From Ophiocordyceps camponoti-saundersi (nom. inval.) (Eukaryota > Ascomycota > Sordariomycetes > Hypocreales > Ophiocordycipitaceae), in contig PDHQ01000067.1 in NCBI GenBank assembly GCA_003339415.1, positions 95,437 through 159,436 of the forward strand: DNA of 64,000 bases, written 5' to 3'. A program made the position numbers and the translations under genes. Below the pieces are notes generated by a model, which was not told the origin of the DNA, made no database searches, and saw only the letters and a program-made list of their open reading frames with translations. Positions 49,996 through 59,391 of the stretch are shown here, in pieces (the stretch's first letter is position 1; each line of letters opens with the position of its first letter).

Positions 49996-50159
49996 TATTA
50001 TATAATATACCTTATAGTCTAAGCTATGCCCCACTCAGGGCTTAAGCCCGGTTAGGTCTAAGTATTAGCTATATTAAATTAGTATAAAGGGGCTATTAGA
50101 GTTAGACTTAATATTAGTAATATTACTACCTAATTTATAATAGCATACGTACCTTAATA
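49996..50159 (+). repeat. Copia 3' LTR, more strongly RIPed
   Basis: 164 bp, differing from the 5' LTR only by transitions, nearly all in the CA-to-TA or TG-to-TA sense (tataatatacc where the 5' LTR has tgtgacacacc). Confidence 0.92.
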
Positions 50160-50197
50160 GCTTAAGCTTTAATAATAAAGCTAACGCTATAATAATA

Positions 50198-52064
50198 ATA
50201 ATAATAATATTATTACGCTAATATGCCTTATATAGCCTAGAACTATCTTATATATATTTTAGGAGGGGGAAAAATTAGAGAATCTTAAGGTAAAACCCTC
50301 CCCTTAAGCGTTACCTCGGCTTTGGGTCGGACTACGCCTATACCTAGCACTTTATACTTTTAATAAGTTAGGTAATAACTAATAACTAAGGAAGCTAATA
50401 TATCCCCCGGAACAGAGCTTACGGTAATAAGTATATACGTAATCTAAGTCCGGTACGGAGTCCGTATAGCTTACTCGTTTTCCTAGCTATCGTTATCGCT
50501 ATAAACTAAGTCCCCGCGCTCGATTAAGGCGGCCTCGATAATCTAGTTAATTAAGGCCTAATTAACGCGGCTAAGAAATATATAAAAATTCTACTAGCTT
50601 ATAACGGACCCCGTAATAGCTAATCTTAAAAAGCGGCCTAATTATCGTAGCGGAGCCGCGGATAAGTTTAGAAAAGGGGTTAGAGGCGGAGCTATTATAT
50701 TCGCTTTTTAGCGTTTCCGCCCTAGCTACTATTAGACTCTAGTTAGCGCTAAAAGGGGAGGAGGGGCGGTATATACGGAGTTCCGATCTATAAATCTCTA
50801 AGGTTAGGAAATATAAGTATCTTTCGCCCGGTCCTACGCTACTCTTATTTTAAGGTAAAGTTAACTTTACCTAAGGTAAATCCCCTAATAAAAAAGGTAA
50901 TAATATAGTTTCTTTCTATAAGCTATAAGGTAAGCTAATTTACCTTTTATATATAAAGAGGCGGAGTATTAGCTATATTATAGCTTTATTATATATTATT
51001 TAATAATATATTTAAGCTAGTAATATTTAAAATATTATTAAGGTTAGACTTTTAATATATAAAATTCCGCGTTAAAAATCTCCGCTTATATTATTATACT
51101 TTTATTATAAATTTAGTTTATATCTACTATACTATTAATAATAATTATAAGGGAACTCTATTAAGTTTTTAAATAATATTTTTTTATATATAATTATATT
51201 ACTAAGACCTTATTCGAAAATTTAATTTTTTTTAAAAAAGCTTCTTTACCGCCCCGCTATAAGGCCCGCGCTAGCACCCCTTTTATAATAAGAGTATAAC
51301 CTCCGCTAATTAAGCGTACTTTTTCTCCGAAAATAGCGTAGAGCTACTTTAAATTAAACTAAAGCTTATAAATAATATCTTAGAAAATTACTATAATATT
51401 ACCGCTAAGTAATTTCCTTATTATAAAAGCTTAATTTTACTTATAAAATTTATAGTTAATATTTATTATAGTTACCTTAAAGCCTTAAACTTAAAATAGC
51501 GTAGCGATAAAATTAAAATAAATTATAAGCTAATACTTATATTACTTAAGAACTTATTTCTTAATAGTTTTCTTTAGCGCTTTAATTATAACTATAATTT
51601 ATATTAGAGAAATTCCGCTTTTTTTAAAGCTATAGAAAAAAGAGGAAATTATAACTATAATAGCTAAGAAGATATTACTAACTAACGAAATCGGAGTAAG
51701 GGGGGCGCCTCCCCGGACCCTCTTAGATTTCGCTACTTATTCGATAATTACCTATACGAAGACTAAAGCGTCCCCCGAAATAATCTTACTAATACTCGCC
51801 TTAACTTCTAATAAGGTAAAAAGTATAGTAAACTTTTAGGTCCGAGTTTACTACGATTTAGAGTAAAGCTATATTCCGGGTAAAAAATTTTCGTAGTTAT
51901 AATTAACTTATATAGCGTCGCTTTCCCCCCCGGAATCGCTCCGGGCGCGGCTTAAAGCTATTATTATAGGGTAACGGAAAGAGCGGAGTCCGCTTATAAT
52001 ATAAAAATAAAGGGTCTATATCCGCGTTACTATAAGCGCGGAGTTTATAAAATATATAAAAGTT
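50198..52064 (-). mobile_element. 1.87-kb non-LTR type insertion with 14-bp target duplication
   Basis: Inserted in copy D with the duplication acgctataataata (50184-50197 and 52065-52078). The plus-strand left end is an AAT-rich tract, so on the minus strand the element ends in a TTA-type simple tail, as target-primed insertions do. The ~100 bases before the tail carry a GGGTTTT block, a TTTTTCCCCCTCCTA block and an AGATA-TAGG pattern resembling LINE E's 3' end. No ORF or domain is readable. It contains GC-rich stretches (for example 51700-51720 and 51925-51955) and the palindrome-like ctttaccttaaggtaaag region near 50860. It could be a 5'-truncated LINE or a long non-autonomous relative. 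Confidence 0.65.
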
Positions 52065-52789
52065 ACGCTATAATAATATAATGCTTACTTTTTAGTTTAA
52101 TAAAACTTCCTTATATTAGTATAAGATATATAATTATTAGACTAATTTAATTTATTAAGCGAAAAGGATAAAAAAAATAATATAGTAAACCTTTTAATAA
52201 ACTAAGTAAACTTTATAATAAACTTATATCTAATATTATTTTTTAATCTTTTACTTTAGGGCACTTTTTAGATATATTTTAATAACTTACCTTTACTTAT
52301 AATACTTATAATTATTAAATATTTAGCGGAACTAAGTTTTCTTTTATTAAATATATATATTTTTTTAAATTAAAAGACTTTTAGCGTTAGTTTATTTAAG
52401 AAAATTATACGCTAACCTTTTTACTTATTTATCTTAATATTCTTCTTATCTTAACTACTTCCGGCGATAATAAAAAAAGGAAAAAAAGGGGAAGACTATT
52501 TATACTTATAGGGTTTTCTTATATTTTCTTATCCTCCTTCCTCTTATTATTCTCGCTTATATAGTTTTTCTTACCTTATTTATTATAGGGCTACTTTTCC
52601 GGTAATAATAGGTAGTTATAGCTAGACTTACTTTAGGTAGCTCTTACTTAACTTAATTAGAACTTGCTCCGCTTCCTAATTTAGTAATTTACTAAAATCT
52701 TTAAATATTTAGCTATTATTTTTAGATAATATTATTATTTTAATTTTATAGCTTATATAGTAATATATTAGATTTTAGTCTTATTATTA

Positions 52790-52976
52790 TAAAATTCCTT
52801 ATTCGGTCTTAAGTTAGAGGATTAAATTAGATTATTTAATATTATATTAAAGAGTAACGATAATTATAATCTCTTTATATTAGTCTAATAATAAGTCTAA
52901 TAATAATAATTATACTAAGTCCCCTTTTTCCTTTCCCTTATCCTCTAATCCCTTAACCTTTAATACTTATTTAATA
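52790..52976 (-). repeat. Family A 5' LTR, copy D
   Basis: 187 bp, heavily RIPed, same end sequences as the copy C LTR at 35590-35776 (aaaattccttattcgg and acttatttaata). Confidence 0.85.
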
Positions 52977-55465
52977 CTATATAGTAATAAAAAGGTTTAG
53001 TAAATAAAAGTATAATAAGTTTAATCTCGCGGTAAGTTTAGCGGGGACGCGTATAAGGTTCTAATAAAGTTAAACTAGTAAAAGTTAGCGTAGTATAATA
53101 TTTACTTTATAATAATAAGGGTAAAAGTATAATTATTAAGCTTAAGTTATAGGGAGAACTTAGAGCGGAGACGCTATAATAGTTTATCCCTCTAAGTAGC
53201 GAGATCGGGGTATTATAAGAGGAGGTAATACGCGTTTTATAGCTTAATATTATACTAATAATTTAAGGTAACTATATCTAAAACCTAGCGTAAAAAGAGG
53301 AACTCTCGTAATCTAATCTTACTTATATATAGCTAGGTAATTATAATACTAATATATTTCGGAAAATTATAATATATTATAATAATTATAAGCTAGTTTA
53401 GGCGTAAGGGGAAATTAGCTAGGTAAACTTAAAGTAGGCTTATCGAAGGCGGTTCTCTTACCGTTCTTATTAGCGTATCTAGTTTTTATAAAGGAGGCGC
53501 TAGGTAGTTTTCTTATCGAAGGTATTATATAAAGCGTAAGCTTATATTATTATCTATTTTAATTTTTCTTAAAATAAAGACTTAGTTTTACTATATTAAG
53601 TTAAGCGGTATATAGGGAATCTTATAAGAAACCTTAAAATAAACCTAAACGCGTATCGAATTATATTTAATATATTTACCTTTTTAAGCTTATAAAAGGT
53701 ATTAGCTTTTCTCTTATTTATATAAAGGTTAATTAAGGGGGTTTAAAACTTAGCTTATAGGTAATAAACCGGGGTCGCTTTAAAAGCGCTAAGAATAGTG
53801 CGTAAATATTATAACTAAGCGGGGCCTATAATTCTAATAAGGCCTAAGAGGTTCCTAGTCTCTAGGGTAATTATATAAAAAATAACGGAGGCGTAAAATA
53901 TTAAAAATTATATAACTTTTATATATAGCTTTCTAGCTTAAGGGAGGGTATAACTTTAGGTAAATATAGTTAAGGTAGTAAAAGCGAGATTCTATCTAGA
54001 AACCTTATTATATATAGTTTAGATATATATTTTCTAATATAATTATATATATACCTAAACGCTTAGTAAGCGCGCTTCGGAGATAAGGTAAATATTATAT
54101 ATACTTAGCTTAACTATATATTATTCTAAGTAATATTTCTTAGAAAAATATATTAATTTGCTCTTATCTAGCTTAAAAGCTATACCGTAATCCTAAGCTT
54201 ACTCCTTATAAATACTTTATACTAACTAAAAGTATCTTATAATTATAGCGATATCCGGTCTTATACTAAGAAAGTTTATATTATTAGTAAACTTAATAAT
54301 TTTTAGCCTAAGTTTATACTTTAACTATTAGTAAAGCGGTATTATATAAAGGATAAAAAGTATAATAAAGAGTAGGGAGCCTTAAGGGATTTTAATTTAG
54401 ATAAAGAAAAGTATTAAAATCTATCTATAAAAGCGTAAATATAAAAAGCAATAGCTAAGGTAGCTTTATAAGAAAGTACGGATTTAGGTAAGGTACCTTA
54501 TATACGTAAGTTTATAAAGTAGTTTATTATAGTAAATAGCGTTAAAAGCTTTTTTTATATTAAATTATAGGAAAAAGGTAACCCCTTTCTTAGCTTAAAT
54601 AGCTTAAATAAGTTTTATAACTATAGAAATAGCTAGTTCTATTAACTTATTTTATTTATTACTTATCTAACTATTAGGGAGAAGCTAATATAGTTCGGCG
54701 CTATTAGATAACCTCTTATTTATAATAAACTTAAGTATTTTACTAAAAAAATATAAAAAGGAGATTAGCTTATAGCCGCTAGCTTATTAATAGATTTCTA
54801 GCTTCTTACCTTACTTACGTAATTTTATTATAATAATAGTACGGAGTTAACTTAGGAAATAGCTAAGCTAAAAGTAAGCGTAAAAATATAAGTAAGCTAT
54901 ATATAAAGAACTAGGTAATATATTTTAAGGAAGCTAGTTAAGATCTAATTTAACCTAATCGCCTTTTATAGTAATATAATATAAAAAGTAGCTTAAATAT
55001 TGTCCGCGGTAATATATTATTTTATAATAAAGCTAAGTCTAAGCGTTCTATAATCTACTAAGGGGAGGTTAAGAATAGGGGGAAAGAACTTATCCGCTAA
55101 GACGCGTACTTTATCCTAGAAGGACGTAGCCTCTCCCTTACCTAGGTCTTATAAAGCCGGGAGGTAAATAAGCTTAGCTAATATTTTATTATAAAGCCGC
55201 GCTTAGCGCGTTATATATTAAAATTATCTAAGATTATTACTAATTAAGTATAGGAAAAAACGCTAGTTAGCTTAATAAGAATAGATAATTACTTTTTTCT
55301 AATTATAAGTAAATTCCTATAATTATAGCTAATTATATTTAGACGGGGAATTACGGTAGCGATACCTAGCTTATTTAGCATTCTTAGTAGCGTAAGTAAT
55401 TACTAAGGTAAACTAAGTTTACTTCTTCCTAAGTATTAAGGTATAAAAAAGTATAGTAGCTTAGA
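52977..55465 (+). pseudogene. Degenerate ORF of unidentified family F, copy 2
   Basis: The plus strand holds a frame broken only by TAA/TAG that is clear from about 54330 to 55210 (EQGALRDFNLDKEKY, VPYIRKFIKQF, FITYLTIREK, IQKGDQLIAASLLIDF, STKGRLRIGGKNLSAKTRT). An earlier stretch near 53640-53860 reads VINRGRFKSAKNSA. Several blocks match family F copy 1 at 23470-23930 in the same order. I recognise no catalytic motif. Borders and terminal repeats are not found: the left edge abuts the family A LTR, the right edge the R1 repeat. Confidence 0.5.
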
Positions 55466-55977
55466 TAATATTAGTTAAGTATCCTTCCTAAGCTAAATAA
55501 GAGGCTAGTATTATATTTCGTTCTTATTATAATAGTTTAACTAAGTATTATAAGGAACTCTCTCTATATATATATTAACTTAAATAATAAGGTTTAGGTA
55601 ACTTATCCGGATAATATAGCTAAAAAAATAATCTATCTCCCGTCTTATATACTCTAGCTAAGTAAGTTACGAATAATTAATCTTAATAACTTTATTTATA
55701 ATTACTTTTTTTAAAAAATATATAGAAAGATTAATATATTATATATATATCTTAGCTATATTTCCTATTACCTAAAGATTCCTATTATATTAATATTACG
55801 TATTATATTAAGATTACGCTAATCTTAGATCGGTATTATCTTAAGTTTAACTTTTCTTTATATATATCCCTAATTTTCTATTTTATTTATATAAAGATAG
55901 TAATTTTTACGGCGCGTGCTACGCGTATTTAACGCGTATTATATTCCTAAGTAGCTAGTAATATATATATTCTAATA
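55466..55977 (+). repeat. R1 repeat (LTR-like), copy 2
   Basis: 512 bp, same orientation as 34381-34894 and opposite to 56453-57572. It starts taatattagttaagtatcc and ends attctaata. No interior sequence of the family lies beside it, so it may be a solo LTR. Confidence 0.8.
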
Positions 55978-56233
55978 TTAGTAACTTTTCTTTTCTAATT
56001 AGGAATATATATTTATTATATAAGTAGTAAAAAGTATAATTAGGTTCCTTTAATAGCTATTATAGATCGAATTCTTTTTCTACTTTTAAAAACTTATATA
56101 GTTAAGGTTTAATAAATACCCTTTCCTTACTAATTTATTAATAAGTTTAGGTTAATATTATATTTATATCTAATTATTATCTTACTAATTCTTACGCTAC
56201 CTCTTATTATTAAAAGTAAATAAGGGATATAAA

Positions 56234-56452
56234 TAATAAGCTTAACGCTATATATATCGCCTAGATATATAGCCTAACGCTAGTATTAGATATCTAAGCT
56301 TATTAGCTAGCTATAAGGATATTACTAAGGCGCTTTACTTTAAAGGCCCTTAGTAAATATTAGCTATTATAAGGGGGAATCTCCCCTATTAACTAATAAA
56401 CCCCTATAGCTAGTAAAGGTTATCTTTTTCTTATAATATTAACTATTCCTAT
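56234..56452. repeat. Short repeat R2, copy 2
   Basis: 219 bp matching 32299-32515 in the same orientation. It directly abuts the inverted R1 copy at 56453. The 256 bp between it and the R1 copy ending at 55977 hold nothing I recognise. Confidence 0.75.
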
Positions 56453-56923
56453 TATTAGAATATATATATTACTAGCTACTTAGGAATATAATACGCGTTA
56501 AATACGCGTAACACGCGTTATAGAGATTACTATCTTTATATAAATAAAGTAGGAGGTTAGAGGCACGTATAAAAAGGAGTCGAACTTAAGATAATACCGA
56601 TCCGAGACTAATATAATATTAATATAATATATATCGTTAATACGATAAGAATCGAGGGTAGGAGGGAGTATAGCTAGAATATATATATAATATATTTACT
56701 TTTCTATACTTTTTAAAAAAAAATAAGTTATAAGTAAAATTATTATTTAATCTTTTATAACTTTATTAGCTAGAGTATATCGTATAATAGATATAATATT
56801 CTTATACGCTATATAATTTAAATAAGTTACCCGAACTTTATTTTTTAAGTTAATATAATATATATATTTTAAATTTAATCTATTAATATTTTTATTATAG
56901 GAAATTTATAATATAACTCTAGC

Positions 56924-57005
56924 GCCCTCTTAGCGTAGTAGTTAAGCGTTTAGAGATATTAGTCTCCTATAAGAGAGGCAGTCGGTTCGAATCTAGCGGA
57001 GGGCA
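56924..57005 (+). promoter_or_regulatory. tRNA-like SINE head with internal Pol III promoter
   Basis: 82 nt. The acceptor arms gccctct and ggagggc pair fully with one G-T. The A box is tagcgtagtag (56931-56941) and the B box is ggttcgaatct (56984-56994). The T stem is weakened by transitions (gtcgg against ctagc). The anticodon arm is not a clean 5+7+5, and the 82-nt length exceeds a normal class I tRNA, so I call it a tRNA-derived head and not a functional tRNA. The parent isoacceptor cannot be assigned. Confidence 0.75.
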
Positions 57006-57517
57006 TAGGTGTTTTTTACCCTAACTATATAGCCGGGGTACGGTCCGACCCCGGCATAACCCCGGCAGGAGTAGTAACCCTACCGGGCTCCTTCCCTCCC
57101 TCGGTAAGAGTAGTAACCCGGCTAAGGCTTAGGTAAGGTAGGGCGCGGGGTAAAGGTATAGTTAGATAACGTAGGTTATTAGAGGAATAGGTCCCTTTTA
57201 ATAGCGATTATAATCTAGTAATAAAGTACGATTACGAAGTAATATATCTTTATTATAATATTTACTAATATATATACTAGAATTATTTAGAACTTAGATA
57301 AGATATACGATAAGAAGTATAGGTACCTCTTACTTAAGATTAGCGTAATTTCGGATATTTCCTATAACGATTAAGCTTTCCGATACGATATAATTAGCTT
57401 ATAAGCTAGCCGAATATATTAAGTAAGGGGTTTTCCCCTAGGTACTCTGGTTTTTCCTCTTTATTAAACGATTATATGCTTAGATACTTATATAAGTTAT
57501 TAGAGTAATATAATATA
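56924..57517 (+). mobile_element. tRNA-headed SINE (594 bp)
   Basis: Inserted in an R1 repeat with a perfect 17-bp target duplication tataatataactctagc (56907-56923 and 57518-57534). The other R1 copies give the empty site. The 5' head (56924-57005) is tRNA-like with A and B boxes, the body is about 400 bp, and the 3' end is ttagagtaatataatata. The last ~97 bp (57421-57517) match the 3' end of LINE E: aagtaaggggttttcccc, ggtttttcc, atatgcttagatac, then the tail. This is the arrangement of a SINE that borrows a LINE tail for reverse transcription. It is largely RIPed but keeps GC-rich stretches (57035-57145). Non-coding; it would be transcribed by RNA polymerase III. Confidence 0.85.
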
Positions 57518-58085
57518 TATAATATAACTCTAGCTACTTATTTAGCTTAGGAAGAATACTTAACTAATACTAATTAGTAATAAAATTAAGTTATATCGTA
57601 AACTTAATTACTTTTTATTACTTAAAACTTAGTTAACTAATATAAGCTAAAATGCTAGCTTCGTTATTATTTAATTTTAATTTAAATTAGAAATAGAAAA
57701 GTAATTTAAATAATAAATATTTATTAAAATACTAACTTCTAAAAAACTATAATTATTATTTTAATAATATATAGATATATTTTAACTAATATCTAATTAA
57801 TAACTTAATAATTCGGATATCTTAATATTTAGCGATAATTTACTATAAGTTAATATTATCTATTTTTTCTTCTTTTTATTTTTAGTCTAGGATTTTTAGG
57901 AACTTATTTCGATTTTAACCTAAAATCTTATTAACCTTAGATTAATTTTAATAATTACTTTATAACTATTATTTACTAAACTTTTATAAGTTTAGTATTA
58001 GAAGTTTCTTATAATTAAGTTAATTTAGTAAAATATAAGAGATAAAAATAATAAAAAGAAAAAAAATAAAAATAATAAAAATAAA

Positions 58086-59391
58086 AAAGAAACCTTAAGA
58101 CCGGAGTCCCTTAATATTACTTTTAGCGTAAACGCTAAGGAGGACGCGCCTCCCGCTAAGCCTAAAATATAAGGCGAGCGATATTAGTATACTAATAATA
58201 TTAATTAAATATTAACTTAAACTTAAATAAAGATTATATTATTATTAAATTTACCTTAGCGCGCTAATCCTTATTATAATAATCTAGGATATAAATACTA
58301 GTTAAAAGTACTATTCTTATTATATAAGCAGTATTTATTATATAAATAGCTTAATAATATATTTTATATAATTAAGTAAAAATACTAGTATCTAGTATTT
58401 AAATTACGGCTAAACCTCGGAAGGTTAAATACCGGATAATAAGATAAGATAATAAAGATAAGAATAACGAATAAAATTCCTAGGATAAGAAGAATAGTTA
58501 GAGACGGTTAAAAACGGAAAGAAATATTAGCTATTATAAATAAAGAATTATCTATTATAATTTATTATTAGCTTAGAAGCTAATAGAATATAATAGAATA
58601 GAATAAAGCTATTCTATTCGCTAAGGAATATAGTAGATTTAAAATTAAGGGTTAATTTTAAAGTAGGAATTTAATTTTAAAGCAAAAAGAATACGATAAA
58701 AGCAAATAGAATAAGATAAAGCTATTCTATTCGCTAGTATATTTATAATATAAAACTTCTACGGTATTCTATAGCTTTCTAGCTAGCTTATATAATTAGA
58801 TAGTTTCTTAGAGAAAGAAAACTATAAAAGGAAGGCTTCCTTCCCTCGAAGGGTCTTTCCTTTCCTTCTTCTCTAAGCTTTTAATCTAAATAATTAGCAC
58901 TATAAAAGCCTACTCTCTATTACCTTCCCCTACCTTATAAGATATTCCTATTTAGGAAGTTCTTACTTATTTATACTTTATGAATTTTCTATTCTGGCTA
59001 CTTACTGCCCGGTTAAAGTAAGTAAAGCCCCTTACCTTCTTATTACCCTTTTTCTCTTTACTCTTAGAAGCTTAGATTAAGGGCTATAGGTAAGATTAGG
59101 TAATTACGGGTACGATCCGTAATACGTTAAAAGCTTCTTTACTACTATAACTACCCTATAGGTACGAAGAATAAGAAGAGAGTATGCTAAAGAATTCCTT
59201 TCCTAGAAAAATAGAAAAATAGAAAAATAGTACTTTTTTAATCGTATATATCTTTACGGAAATAAAAGGTAAAAATCCACTTTTTTCTTTCCTAATTAGG
59301 AAATAAGCGGCGCTACCTAGTAGTATATAATATATCTAATATAACCTCCCCTATACCCCCTTATACCGCTACTAATCCTAGACCTATTATA
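58086..59391. other. Presumed 5' LTR and leader of the Gypsy element at the right end
   Basis: No gene. A TATA-like actataaaagg (about 58822-58832) followed by a pyrimidine-rich start region, and a less RIPed patch (tgaattttctattctggc, about 58980) with the following tgcccggttaaag, would suit an LTR promoter and leader. The LTR borders cannot be set because the matching 3' LTR is outside the window. The triple gaaaaatagaaaaatag run at about 59204-59229 is a short tandem repeat. 58086-58560 holds nothing I recognise. Confidence 0.4.
58596..58619. repeat. Palindrome, with a second imperfect copy
   Basis: A 10-bp perfect inverted repeat gaatagaata / tattctattc with a 4-base loop (aagc). A related imperfect copy lies at about 58706-58732 (gaataagataaagctattctattc). 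Both are followed by gctaRg, so the pair forms a direct repeat 110 bp apart. It may be a regulatory element of the LTR, or a chance product in AT-rich DNA. Confidence 0.6.

Larger units (their letters stand above)
44842..50159 (+). mobile_element. Complete Ty1/Copia element (second Copia family)
   Basis: 5318 bp with 164-bp LTRs and target duplication gctta (44837-44841 and 50160-50164), inserted in the Gag region of copy D. Sequence after the 5' LTR (ggttatacgcccgtcgcgc) is the primer-site position, and a purine run (aggggcgg) precedes the 3' LTR. Domain order is Gag with an RG-rich tail, integrase, RT, RNase H. It is less mutated than its host, with scattered CA/TG, so it is a later insertion. 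Confidence 0.93.
35777..52976 (-). mobile_element. Family A copy D, old element carrying four insertions
   Basis: The pieces 35777-36079, 43089-44836, 50165-50183 and 52079-52976 join end to end to match 17705-20727 of the complete copy (5' LTR, Gag and protease region). The gaps are LINE E, a Copia element and a 1.87-kb non-LTR insertion, each with its own target duplication in D. A fourth event, copy C, bounds it on the left. D must therefore be older than all of these. Its RT and integrase part is not in the window or was lost at the C junction. Confidence 0.85.
56453..58085 (-). mobile_element. R1 repeat copy 3 (split by SINE) plus adjoining interior
   Basis: R1 in reverse orientation spans 56453-57572 with the SINE inside; without the SINE and one target copy it is about 509 bp. 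57573-58085 matches the reverse complement of 33930-34380, the interior next to R1 copy 1. The interior part has no readable frame. An A-rich run (about 58044-58092) ends the shared stretch. Confidence 0.75.

Noticed and set aside
56924..57005. A functional tRNA gene
   Set aside because: The T stem is broken by transitions, the anticodon arm does not fold cleanly, the length is 82 nt, and the sequence continues directly into a retroposed body bounded by a target duplication.
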